Assembly (NCBI GenBank): GCA_030263295.1
Contig: SZOS01000008.1
Coordinates: 1-64,000 of the forward strand
DNA: 64,000 nucleotides
Direction: 5' to 3'
Source: Dokdonella_A sp014338185
GTDB taxonomy: Bacteria > Pseudomonadota > Gammaproteobacteria > Xanthomonadales > Rhodanobacteraceae
Made by a program: the position numbers and the translations under genes. Of the stretch, positions 1 to 7,794 are shown piece by piece. The notes under the pieces are model-generated. The model searched no databases. It had not been told where the DNA came from and worked only from the letters and a program-made list of their open reading frames with translations. Position 1 is the stretch's first letter, and every line of letters begins with the position of its first letter.

Positions 1-59
1 TGTTGCCACCGTCTTTCCTGAGTTCATCGCCCGCGACGGTCAGGAGCGCGCGAACGGGT

Positions 60-134
60 GCCGTCAAGGAGGCAAGCGCAGGGTTGGTGCGGCCCGCAGC
101 GCAGCGAGGACACGGCCCTGCGCGCCTTGACGGC
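60..134. repeat. 10-bp inverted repeat GCCGTCAAGG/CCTTGACGGC, with a third copy at 1997-2006
   Basis: The left arm is 60-69 and the right arm 125-134; they are perfect complements. The right-arm sequence recurs exactly at 1997-2006 in the second island leader. It could be a binding site for an island regulator. No protein can be assigned to it from sequence alone. Confidence 0.5.
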
Positions 135-224
135 ACATGGGCGCGGGCTACAGTCGCGGTGAAGGTGATGAAGTCAGGGGAGACGGCTGAACAAGGCAAC
201 GGCCATCCCACACGCCGACCGCAC

Positions 225-247
225 GGCAAGCGAAGCGCGCAGGCCCG
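225..247 (+). repeat. 23-bp direct repeat, copy 1
   Basis: This stretch (GGCAAGCGAAGCGCGCAGGC at its start) matches 2072-2094 with one mismatch (A/G at the ninth base). Both copies sit in the long leaders preceding island genes, which suggests duplicated leader elements. Confidence 0.6.
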
Positions 248-491
248 GATCTGGAAGCCGGGCCGGAGGCGTCAGCCGAGCGGAGCGAGGGAACGATGGA
301 GGCCCGAAGGGGCGAGACTCGCGCAGCGAGGCTCGATGCGCAGCACGACAGCGCGACCGGCCGTTTCCTGGCCGGGGACGCCCGGATCGCAGGAGGTACC
401 TGAAAGCCAGTCGGTCGACGAAGACTCGGGTACCGACAAGCCCGCCTTGGTTAAATATGCTGCAAAGCGTCTTCAACAACAGGGACGGAGC

Positions 492-1301
492 ATGAGTTCA
501 CCCCAGACGACAAACCCGCAGCAAGCCTGCGAGGCCATCCTCATCGAAGGAAAGCGCTACAACATCGAGCACGGCATCCTGCCCAGCGAGAACGTCGTCG
601 CCGACCGCCTGCTCGCCCGTGGCATCGAGCTGAGGGACGCCTACGGCGAGCTGTACGAAAAGCTTCACCCTCGCCCGCCAGCACTCAAGGCCTTCCTGGA
701 CCTTCTGCTGAGCACGGCAGCGTTCTGGAGTCCGGAGAAGATAGCCCAGGCGCGCGTCGCCCGGGACGAACTGGCCGACGTCAACCGACAGATTGCGCGA
801 AAGGCCGAGGAACTGGCGGAGCTGCTGGAGCGCCGTACCGATCTGAACAACACTTCCGGCTTCAGCAGCGAAACGCATTACCACGTCTGCGACGTGATCG
901 AAGCGGCATCCGAGCATAACTACCTGTTCAACGCCTGGGTCAAGGATCGGCTGGATGCCCTTCGCGGCCAGTTCGACCTGAAATACTGGCCATCGTTGGA
1001 CCAGGTCCTTCGGCAACTGGCCGCCGATGCGGAGAGGTCAGGCATGGAGGCCACAGACCCTTTGACCGCGGCGGCCACTGCAGCCTCGCGTCCGTCACGG
1101 GCCGACTTCTTCAAGGCGCTGTTCGCCGCCATCGAGGAAAACAGCGCGCGCAACTACGGACTGCTACCCAGGGGCTTCAAGCTAACCGACGGCACGTTGG
1201 CCTCGTTGGCAAACTGCGCATTGGACCTTGGGCCGGACGAACTGGCGGATAGCACCTATGTAAAGCGGCTTCGCCAGCGCGAACGCAACGGCGGCAATTG
1301 A
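492..1301 (+). CDS. Island protein of unknown function, 269 aa
   Basis: I do not recognise a named family. The ATG at 492 is preceded by AGGGA at a plausible ribosome-binding distance, and from here the codon use becomes coherent. The product is soluble, with no signal peptide or membrane segment. Residues about 95-125 are rich in A, R, E and L with heptad-like spacing (a short coiled coil), and an Ala/Thr-rich linker follows near residue 190. It lies upstream of a RadC-family gene, as similar unknown proteins do in proteobacterial integrative elements. A maintenance or accessory role is only an inference. Confidence 0.7.
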   Translation: MSSPQTTNPQQACEAILIEGKRYNIEHGILPSENVVADRLLARGIELRDAYGELYEKLHPRPPALKAFLDLLLSTAAFWSPEKIAQARVARDELADVNRQIARKAEELAELLERRTDLNNTSGFSSETHYHVCDVIEAASEHNYLFNAWVKDRLDALRGQFDLKYWPSLDQVLRQLAADAERSGMEATDPLTAAATAASRPSRADFFKALFAAIEENSARNYGLLPRGFKLTDGTLASLANCALDLGPDELADSTYVKRLRQRERNGGN

Positions 1302-1346
1302 CGGCATGCCAGCCGCCGGCAAAGTGCAATCTCCCCAGCGGCACAG

Positions 1347-1367
1347 AAAAAAAGGGGCCGAAGCCCC
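1347..1367 (-). terminator. Rho-independent terminator of the RadC-family gene
   Basis: On the minus strand, GGGGC-TTCG-GCCCC (1354-1367) is followed by a run of seven T (1353-1347). It lies just after the stop codon at 1373, so it should end the minus-strand radC-like transcript. The preceding plus-strand gene ends at 1301. Confidence 0.85.
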
Positions 1368-1372
1368 CTTCT

Positions 1373-1879
1373 TCACAGCCAGCCGCGTTCGGCGAAAGCC
1401 GCCGTCTGGTCGCCTGCAACGATGATGTGATCCAGCGTGCGCACCTCGACCAGCGCCAGCGCCTGCTTGAGCCGCTGGGTCAGGGCTCGATCGGCCGCAC
1501 TCGGCTCAGGATTTCCGCTCGGATGGTTGTGCGCGAAGATCACCGCCGCCGCGTTGTACTGCAGGGCCGCCTTGACCACCTCGCGCGGATGAACTTCGGC
1601 GCCGTCGATCGTTCCGCGGAACATCTCGACGTACTCGATCAGCCGATGGCGCGTGTCGAGGAACAGGACGGCGAAGACCTCGTGCTCAAAGCCCGCGAGC
1701 TTGGTGCGCAGGTACTCCTTGACCGTCGCCGGCGAACTGAACTCGGTACCGCGCTGCATCTTCTGGTCGATGACCCGACGCGCGGCGTCCAGGATCTGTT
1801 CGGCCGACGCCGGCAGATAGCGGCCACGGCCGTCATGCACCAGCAGCGAGGCATCGGAAGAGAGGGAAAGCTGCGACAT
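1373..1879 (-). CDS. RadC-family JAB-domain protein, 168 aa
   Basis: The JAB/MPN metalloprotease-like fold is supported by the C-terminal motif AHNHPSGNPEPSAAD (residues about 118-132), which carries the HxH, Ser and Asp zinc ligands, and by the upstream LDTRHRLI and GTIDGAEVHPREVVKAAL segments typical of RadC. Chromosomal RadC has an extra N-terminal helix-hairpin-helix domain; this one is the short mobile-element form. Its molecular role is unsettled: despite the historical DNA-repair name, a repair activity has not been firmly shown. It is monocistronic and ends at a strong terminator. Confidence 0.93.
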   Translation of the reverse strand: MSQLSLSSDASLLVHDGRGRYLPASAEQILDAARRVIDQKMQRGTEFSSPATVKEYLRTKLAGFEHEVFAVLFLDTRHRLIEYVEMFRGTIDGAEVHPREVVKAALQYNAAAVIFAHNHPSGNPEPSAADRALTQRLKQALALVEVRTLDHIIVAGDQTAAFAERGWL

Positions 1880-2232
1880 GATCGTGCTCCGGTTGCTCGG
1901 GCGGAATTGCCCGGAACCGGCGCCAGCACGGCGCAGCGCAAGCAGTCAGGGGGCGAAGCCGGCCGCCAGGACGCCAGCGCGCATCGCGCGCGCCGCCCTT
2001 GACGGCGAGAACGCCGTGGTACGGTGAAGGGAAACAGCAAGACCGCCCCACTCCCTCGCACCCCGGCCCTTGGCAAGCGGAGCGCGCAGGCCCGCTACGG
2101 CCGTAGGCGTCAAGGGTCAAAGCCGGATGGCCGCGACTCGGCACGAAGCAGGGGCACAGCCTGCGAGCCCGTCGGCGCGGGGCCGGAACGACTGCAACAA
2201 GCAAATGACACCGAAGCACAAATGGAGCACAA
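1880..2232. other. Gene-free leader between the radC-like gene and relB
   Basis: No gene is seen. The stretch holds CCTTGACGGC (1997-2006) and the 23-bp repeat copy (2072-2094), both shared with the leader at 1-491. It should contain the promoters of the divergent radC-like and relB genes. Confidence 0.5.
2072..2094 (+). repeat. 23-bp direct repeat, copy 2
   Basis: Matches 225-247 with one mismatch. See that entry. Confidence 0.6.
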
Positions 2233-2242
2233 TGTAGCTACA
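2233..2242. promoter_or_regulatory. Palindromic operator candidate TGTAGCTACA
   Basis: A perfect 10-bp palindrome lies about 20 bp before the relB-like start. RelB/DinJ antitoxins are ribbon-helix-helix proteins that bind short palindromes overlapping their own promoter, so this is the natural autoregulatory site. Because the ABC-3C genes follow relB closely, the same site may control them. Confidence 0.55.
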
Positions 2243-2261
2243 ACAAGGCTTGAGGCATGTA

Positions 2262-2459
2262 ATGACGAGCAGTAGCGATGTCGTTCGCGCCCGGATTGAC
2301 GGGCACATCAAGGAGGAAGCCACGAACGTGTTGGCAGGTATGGGCTTGTCCGTGTCGGACGCCATTCGGATGCTGCTCACGCGCATTGCAGCCGATAAGG
2401 CACTTCCCTTCGATATCAATCGCGTGCAGGCCCAGCCCGATACCAAGAAGAAGCCATGA
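2262..2459 (+). CDS. RelB/DinJ-family antitoxin, 65 aa, without an adjacent RelE toxin
   Basis: The N-terminal half (VVRARIDGHIKEEATNVLAG, then LSVSDAIRMLLTRIA) is the ribbon-helix-helix DNA-binding and dimerisation domain of RelB/DinJ antitoxins. ATG at 2262 is chosen because GAGG lies 6 bp upstream; a TTG at 2250 is an alternative. Normally a RelE/YafQ toxin gene overlaps the antitoxin's end. Here the next gene is the first gene of an ABC-3C cassette, 48 bp downstream, and no RelE-like frame is present. It may be a relic, or a repressor adopted by the cassette. Confidence 0.8.
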   Translation: MTSSSDVVRARIDGHIKEEATNVLAGMGLSVSDAIRMLLTRIAADKALPFDINRVQAQPDTKKKP

Positions 2460-2507
2460 GCTTCTGCCTGAAAAATTCCAAGAACATTGAGGCCAGGGCC
2501 TGACCGC

Positions 2508-3428
2508 ATGGATCGCATACAGCAGCTCAACTACGAAAAGGACTTTCGCATTGCCTTCTTGGAATCCAAAGGGGATGGATTTCAACGTCTGTTTGAAAGG
2601 CTGATGTCGAAGGCACATCCCAACGACTTCATGGCTTGCCGGCCGTGGGGCAATGTGGGAGACCGGAAGAACGACGGGTATCTACCTTCCGCGCGAATCC
2701 TGTTCCAGAGCTACGCGCCGAATGAAATGAGCGCTGCCGAAGCCACCAAGAAGATCAACGAGGACTTCGAGGGGGCCAAAGAACACTGGGAAAAATATTT
2801 TGATGAGTGGACCTTTGTCCACAACGCACCCGATGGGCGTCTAGGCCCCCACATCATCGAAGCCCTGGCCAAACTCAGGCAAGACAATCCGAAGATCAGA
2901 ATCGGACATTGTGGATACGAGGAAATGCTGGCGAAGTTCCGTCAGTTGAGCCTTCAGGATCTTGAATCCTGGTTTGGCCCCTCGCTGACTATGGAAGCGA
3001 ACGTCAACCTGGGCTTCAGCGACCTGGCCGCTGTACTCACCCATATCAGCATCACGGCCGTACCCACGACGAGCGAGGTGAGGGACGTGTCGCGCGGAAA
3101 GATCGAGGCCAACCTCCTGTCTCAGGCTGTTGCCGACTTCCTGAAGATCGGCATGCAGAAGTCGCCGCTCGTTGCACAGTTCTTCAATAGCTGGAAGAAC
3201 CCTACCTACGGCGAGCAGATCGCACAGGCGTTCAAGAGCGAATACGTGGGGCTGCGAGATGGTATTCCTCAGCTCCATCCTGATGAAATATTCGGACGCC
3301 TCGAAATATGGGCCGGAGGCACGGCGAACACCACGCCCGCGCACAAGGCCGCCGTGTTAGCCGTGATGGCCTATCTGTTCGACAAGTGCGAGATCTTTGA
3401 AGACGCTCAAGCGATGGTGACGGCATGA
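2508..3428 (+). CDS. ABC-3C system effector-type component with an endonuclease-like N-terminus, 306 aa
   Basis: This is the first gene of a three-gene cassette whose other two genes are an ABC-3C middle component and a DUF2326-type ATPase. The N-terminal part resembles the restriction-endonuclease fold: E30 in FQRLFERLM, then GDRKNDGYL with D56, then a strand with FQSYAP (Q67, Y69). The last element stands where ExK or QxK is usual, so cleavage activity is uncertain. The C-terminal half should be the domain that couples to the partners. ATG at 2508 is preferred to the TTG at 2487. The stop overlaps the next start by 4 bp (ATGA). In ABC-3C models, computational so far, the ATPase senses invasion and releases the effector. 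Confidence 0.75.
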   Translation: MDRIQQLNYEKDFRIAFLESKGDGFQRLFERLMSKAHPNDFMACRPWGNVGDRKNDGYLPSARILFQSYAPNEMSAAEATKKINEDFEGAKEHWEKYFDEWTFVHNAPDGRLGPHIIEALAKLRQDNPKIRIGHCGYEEMLAKFRQLSLQDLESWFGPSLTMEANVNLGFSDLAAVLTHISITAVPTTSEVRDVSRGKIEANLLSQAVADFLKIGMQKSPLVAQFFNSWKNPTYGEQIAQAFKSEYVGLRDGIPQLHPDEIFGRLEIWAGGTANTTPAHKAAVLAVMAYLFDKCEIFEDAQAMVTA

Positions 3429-3673
3429 TCCTGCCATCGAAGCATCTGCCGCAGGATCGAGCGCTACTGACCGTCGGCGCGCATGTTTTGACGTTCCTCG
3501 CGCACCCCAAGACTGTCTCCGCGCTCTGGGAAGAATTGAACAGGCATGACGCCGGCCTGGCGGCGACGCCCCGGCGCATTACCTATGACTGGTTCCTGCT
3601 CGCCCTCGACCTCCTGTACGCCCTTGGAACTATCGAACTCGAAAGCGGCCTTGTTGCACGGAGGGCAGCGTGA
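3425..3673 (+). CDS. ABC-three-component system middle component (MC6-like), 82 aa
   Basis: This small protein starts MILPSKHLPQDRALLTVGAH and continues with a TVSALWEEL segment and a DWFLLALDLLYALGTIE helix, the pattern of the MC6 class of ABC-3C middle components. It looks like a small winged-helix-type adaptor linking effector and ATPase. It overlaps both neighbours (ATGA at 3425, GTGA at 3670), which implies translational coupling and fixed stoichiometry. The class comes from remembered family features; a profile search would confirm it. Confidence 0.8.
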   Translation: MILPSKHLPQDRALLTVGAHVLTFLAHPKTVSALWEELNRHDAGLAATPRRITYDWFLLALDLLYALGTIELESGLVARRAA

Positions 3674-5391
3674 TTCATCACATCTTCAGCACGCTGCCTA
3701 GCTTCAAGAATCTTGGAGATCTGAAGCCCGGCCTGAATGTGCTACTCGCCCAAAAAACCGAAGGGGCAACCACCAAGCAAACACGCAATCGCGCCGGCAA
3801 GACCAGTTTCGTTGAGCTGGTGCATTTTCTGCTTGGTGCCGACGCTGGGCCGGACTCGATTTTCCGCACCTCGGAGCTGGCCGAATATACGTTCGGCCTG
3901 GACTTCGATCTGAAGTCGGAACGGACGGTGGTCGAGCGCAGCGGTAGTTCCAAAGCCAAAATCTTCGTGACCGTCCCGCCGGCCGCGAAGGTCAAGTTCT
4001 CGGCCACCGAGTGGTGTACGTTCCTCGGCGAACAAATGTTCGGCCTGAGCAGCCTTGAAGCCGCAGGCAGCAAGCCGCCTTCGTTCCGGTCACTGTTCGC
4101 CTACTTTGTGCGCCGACAGGCGAGTGGCGCTTTCATGACGCCGGAAAAGCAGGCCACGATGCAGGGCACCGGCGACACGCAAATGGCGCTGATGTTCCTG
4201 CTTGGATTGGACTGGCAGATTGCGCGGGATTGGCAAGCTGTGCGCGATCGGGAGAAAACCCTCGAGGAACTCAGGAAGGCGGCTGGCAATGGTGCATTCG
4301 GTTCAATCATCGGCAAGGCCGCCGACTTGCGCACAGAGCTAACCATCCAGGAGGCTCGTCTCAAGAAGCTTCACGCCGAAGTCGAGACTTTCCAGGTCTT
4401 GCCGGAATACCGGGAATTGGAAGTCGAGAGCGCCAGCCTGACCCGCCAGCTCAACGACTTGGCCAACGCCAATACCATCGACTTCTCGGCTATTCGTGAT
4501 CTTGAAAGCGCGCTCGCCTCCGAGGTTCCTCCAGACCATGAAGACCTTCAGGCGGTCTATCAAGAAGCAGGCGTCGTGCTACCTGGCTTGGTCAAACGCC
4601 GCTATGAGGACGTGAAGAGCTTTCATGAATCCGTGGTGCGCAATCGCAAGGACTATCTGTCCAGCGAACTCGAAGCGGCGAAGCTGCGTATCGAACTGCG
4701 CGATAGCAAGAAGGCGCAGTTCGACCAGAGGCGCGGCGAAATCCTAGGCATTCTCAGAAGCCATGGCGCGCTCGAACAGTTCCTCAAGCTGCAAGGCGAA
4801 CTGGGGCGACTAGAGTCCGAAGTGGAATCGTTGCGGCAACGCTTCGAAGCCGCAGAGCAGCTCGAAGGCACCAAGAATGAGTTGGAGATCGAACGCAATC
4901 GCCTCACGATCCGTCTACGGCGTGACTTTGCTGAGCAGAAGGACCGACTGGCGGAAGCCATCGTTGCATTCGAGGAAACCTCGCAACGCCTGTATGAATC
5001 GGCCGGCAGCATGACGGTCGATGAAACCTCCAACGGTCCGGTGTTCAAGTTCCCTATGCAAGGGGAACGCAGCAAGGGCATCAAGAACATGCAGATCTTC
5101 TGCTTCGACATGATGCTGATGCGCTTGTGCGCCAAGCGGCAGATGGGACCGGGATTCCTGATCCATGACAGCCACCTATTCGACGGTGTCGACGGCCGCC
5201 AGGTCATCAGTGCTTTGCGTCTTGGCTCAGAGATCGCGCAGGAGCTTGGCTTTCAATACATCGTGACAATGAACGAGGACGATGCCTTCAAGGAGACCGT
5301 CGATGGATTCGATCTCAACGAGTATGTACTTCCCACGCGCTTGACCGATGCCACCGAGGATGGCGGATTATTTGGCATAAGGTTTGGGTAA
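3670..5391 (+). CDS. ABC-3C system DUF2326-type ATPase, 573 aa
   Basis: This is an SMC/RecN-like ABC ATPase. The Walker A region is TRNRAGKTS (residues 38-46), with G43, K44 and T45. A long coiled coil rich in E, L, R and K spans about residues 205-430. The C-terminal lobe has GFLIHDSHLFDGVDGRQ, the Walker-B-like motif typical of DUF2326 proteins, and then YIVTMNEDDA. The start is GTG at 3670, overlapping the preceding stop. In the ABC-3C concept this is the sensor and switch. The first Walker A residue is T rather than G, which this family seems to tolerate. Confidence 0.85.
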   Translation: MIHHIFSTLPSFKNLGDLKPGLNVLLAQKTEGATTKQTRNRAGKTSFVELVHFLLGADAGPDSIFRTSELAEYTFGLDFDLKSERTVVERSGSSKAKIFVTVPPAAKVKFSATEWCTFLGEQMFGLSSLEAAGSKPPSFRSLFAYFVRRQASGAFMTPEKQATMQGTGDTQMALMFLLGLDWQIARDWQAVRDREKTLEELRKAAGNGAFGSIIGKAADLRTELTIQEARLKKLHAEVETFQVLPEYRELEVESASLTRQLNDLANANTIDFSAIRDLESALASEVPPDHEDLQAVYQEAGVVLPGLVKRRYEDVKSFHESVVRNRKDYLSSELEAAKLRIELRDSKKAQFDQRRGEILGILRSHGALEQFLKLQGELGRLESEVESLRQRFEAAEQLEGTKNELEIERNRLTIRLRRDFAEQKDRLAEAIVAFEETSQRLYESAGSMTVDETSNGPVFKFPMQGERSKGIKNMQIFCFDMMLMRLCAKRQMGPGFLIHDSHLFDGVDGRQVISALRLGSEIAQELGFQYIVTMNEDDAFKETVDGFDLNEYVLPTRLTDATEDGGLFGIRFG

Positions 5392-5450
5392 ATATATTGG
5401 TAGCCGTTGGGGTTTAAGCAGCGGTCCATCGCGACCCTTAAGGAAGAAAA

Positions 5451-6713
5451 ATGGATAAGAAGACCAAGGGATCGTGGTTGATCCATCACACAAACAAGCT
5501 GCAAGGGGTCACCAATCAATCTGGGTATGAAAAAACCTACTTGGCGGGAAAGGCCGGCATATTGCTTTCGGCTATTTCCGCCAACAAGGACACCACTGTC
5601 AGCAATGACAGGCTGGCAGTTTTGGCGAAGGCCGCCAACATCAATGCAACATTTGAGCTCCCAAAGCTTATTGAAGTATTGCAGCAGCAGAAGCTCATCG
5701 ACAAATCATCAGGTGGAGTTGCTGTGCTTGGCGTAACAACCACCACGGCATTGCAGCACACCTCTGACCTCTTCGACTCGCTCGCCCCCGGCGCCAACGA
5801 AATTGCTTCAATCGCACTTGCAGAGCGCGCCTCAGTAGCGCCGATTCTCGCGAATGATGTCGCCAGTGATCTGGCTGATACGTACAAGCTGGCAGCCGCC
5901 GATCTAGGCCAGCTATTCTCAGAGGCAGAGCAGATTGGTTTTGTCGACGCTGAGAAACTTGGTGGTAACCAGACGCTATTGTTCAACGGCAACCTTTTTC
6001 GCCGCGATACCACTCAAAAGATCAAAGCCGTCCTGGATTCGTTGAGCGCGGCAGAGCAGGCGAAGCTCAATGAGCTTACCGAAACATTGCGGAAGCGAGC
6101 ATGTGTTAGCACCGACCATGCAAAGCAGTTTCTGGGTGAGGCTCTCTTCCAGAAAGTGACGGCGATTGGCCTATTCGACATCAGTGTCGTCAGTAACTCA
6201 ACAGAAGATGTTGGTTTCCTGACCTTGCCGTCGGCATTCTCCAAGTACAGCAATTCGATGATTGATGATGCCTTCGACCTTGCGAAAGCCTTTGTCAGTT
6301 CTGTCACCTACGGCATGACAAAGAGCTACTACGAGCGCGGGCAAATTCAGATGGTCGATGCTTTGTTGGGTGCTTTGGTGCGGGGCGAAAGCGTTGGCCC
6401 GGTCCGGGCGATCGCTGAAGATTACAAAGTGCTCGAATTGAAGGGAGTAGTCGAAGTAAAACAAGGGACCAAGAAAGGGCGTACCGGCCCGATGCTTCGC
6501 CTTCTGAAGACAGAGGTTGGCGAACTGGCTCTTCAAGCGATTCGACAAGGGGATGTCAGCGAGCATTCTCTGAACGCTCTACCAGCGGCGGCAGTTACCA
6601 CATTCAACGGCCCTGAGCACAATCGTGAGAAGGTTCGGAGGACACAAACCAAGATGAGTCCGAAAGCAACGAACGATATGCTCTCCATCCTCCGGACAGG
6701 AGGTGGGCTGTGA
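5451..6713 (+). CDS. Unknown protein, possibly multi-winged-helix, partner of a nuclease, 420 aa
   Basis: No known family is recognised. Several segments look like winged-helix units: residues about 70-95 (LPKLIEVLQQQKLID), about 195-250, and about 330-370 (ending in a basic GTKKGRTGPMLRLL wing). The C-terminus is basic. It has no membrane segment or signal peptide. ATG at 5451 follows AAGGAAG. The stop overlaps the next gene's GTG by 4 bp, so the two form one translational unit. Codon use is less GC-rich than in flanking genes, suggesting separate acquisition. A DNA-sensing or DNA-binding role for the downstream nuclease is an inference. Confidence 0.75.
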   Translation: MDKKTKGSWLIHHTNKLQGVTNQSGYEKTYLAGKAGILLSAISANKDTTVSNDRLAVLAKAANINATFELPKLIEVLQQQKLIDKSSGGVAVLGVTTTTALQHTSDLFDSLAPGANEIASIALAERASVAPILANDVASDLADTYKLAAADLGQLFSEAEQIGFVDAEKLGGNQTLLFNGNLFRRDTTQKIKAVLDSLSAAEQAKLNELTETLRKRACVSTDHAKQFLGEALFQKVTAIGLFDISVVSNSTEDVGFLTLPSAFSKYSNSMIDDAFDLAKAFVSSVTYGMTKSYYERGQIQMVDALLGALVRGESVGPVRAIAEDYKVLELKGVVEVKQGTKKGRTGPMLRLLKTEVGELALQAIRQGDVSEHSLNALPAAAVTTFNGPEHNREKVRRTQTKMSPKATNDMLSILRTGGGL

Positions 6714-7771
6714 GCAAGAGTCAACAAGCCTTATCCAAGGGGCCGAAGATGGAAGAGCTGCTACGCAGCTATTTCCTTAAGGCCGGGTATTACGTTGTTC
6801 GCGGCGTTCCGTTTGTGTACGAGGGTTTTGATGTCACTGATATTGATCTGTGGCTCTACAGCCGAACGTCTTCCGTATCGCGCGAAGTTGCCTTGGTTGA
6901 TGCCAAGAACAAGAGAACCCCCCAGGCCATAGAACGCATCTTCTGGGTGCAGGGATTGCGGATCGCCACGAAAGCGACAAACGCGATCATTGCGACGACG
7001 GAGAAGCGTCAAGAAGTCAAAGATTTTGGCCGAGATCTTGGTGTGCTCGTTCTCGATGGCAGCTTCCTCGGAAAGCTCGCCAATTCGGATGACCCAAATG
7101 CAACGAGACTCTCGGACGAAGAGTTTTTTGCCGGGATAAACGAATACTCCCTGAGTAAATTGGACGGTGACTGGCGAGGACGAATAGTTCTGTCCAAGAG
7201 CCTACTGGCCAAATCGCTTTCGTTCGACAGTTGCAACGAATGGCTTGGCCAGGGGAGATTCTTTGCCGAGCAATCCATCACCAAGGGAACCCAGCGTGAA
7301 ACAGCTCTCAGGTGTCTTTACCTGGTGTGCTCGTTCATTGCCATTGCAGTTGACTACTGTATGAAGGAGCTTTCGTTCCACGAGCAATCCGAGCGCAGCG
7401 CGCTAATTAAAGATGGATTCACATATGGTTCCAGAGGCAGCTCGGGCTTGAAGAAAGTATTGAATGTCGCAATGGGGCTGGTCGAAGAACATGCGAACGA
7501 TGGGCCAGCCATTTCCCGGCAAGTGAGAGCAAGCGTTGAGAAGCAATTGTCCCAACTGAATACGTCTATCCTGGGGGACTTCTTCTCGAAGAACGATGTT
7601 GCTCGGACGTTATTCACTGTCGCCAAGGAGTTCGAGCAACTGGCTATGGCAAGGGAGTTCACCTCTCATGGTTCCGCGAGCATCGAGCTTCGAAGTACGC
7701 TTTTCTGCTTGCTCGACTTCTGGGGGATCGACAGGGTGATGTTTTCGGAAGCTCTCGGAGCAAAGAGCTGA
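6710..7771 (+). CDS. PD-(D/E)xK nuclease-like protein, 353 aa
   Basis: The N-terminal domain has the endonuclease-fold core: an E15/E16 helix (KMEELLRSYFLKAGYYV), a strand with D46 in TDIDLWLY, then D64-A-K66 in VALVDAKNK, followed by an Arg/Gln-containing helix (AIERIFWVQGLRIA). This matches D...(D/E)xK spacing with intact catalytic residues. The C-terminal part (about 190-350) is helical and unassigned. The GTG start is preceded by AGGAGG inside the upstream gene. It pairs with the upstream unknown protein as a probable two-component defence unit. The exact substrate, DNA or tRNA, cannot be told. Confidence 0.75.
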   Translation: MSKSQQALSKGPKMEELLRSYFLKAGYYVVRGVPFVYEGFDVTDIDLWLYSRTSSVSREVALVDAKNKRTPQAIERIFWVQGLRIATKATNAIIATTEKRQEVKDFGRDLGVLVLDGSFLGKLANSDDPNATRLSDEEFFAGINEYSLSKLDGDWRGRIVLSKSLLAKSLSFDSCNEWLGQGRFFAEQSITKGTQRETALRCLYLVCSFIAIAVDYCMKELSFHEQSERSALIKDGFTYGSRGSSGLKKVLNVAMGLVEEHANDGPAISRQVRASVEKQLSQLNTSILGDFFSKNDVARTLFTVAKEFEQLAMAREFTSHGSASIELRSTLFCLLDFWGIDRVMFSEALGAKS

Positions 7772-7794
7772 GCGTCTGCAATCTGATTGTCGTA

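Larger units (their letters stand above)
1..491. other. Gene-free GC-rich leader before the first island gene
   Basis: No convincing gene lies here. The frame of the following gene stays open through this stretch, but the codons look random and a better start is at 492. The region holds inverted and direct repeats, listed separately, that recur in the gap at 1880-2261. Such repeated GC-rich leaders are common upstream of maintenance operons in integrative elements; that role is an inference. Confidence 0.5.

Noticed and set aside
3..491. N-terminal extension of the first island protein by 163 residues
   Set aside because: The stretch is open but low-complexity in style (Arg/Gly/Pro-rich), contains the island repeats, and a ribosome site with ATG lies at 492.
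1298..2002. 234-aa plus-strand open frame
   Set aside because: It is antisense to the clear radC-like gene and its terminator, and has no family signature.
2460..2507. A RelE toxin gene after relB
   Set aside because: No frame of suitable length or motif exists between relB and the ABC-3C genes.
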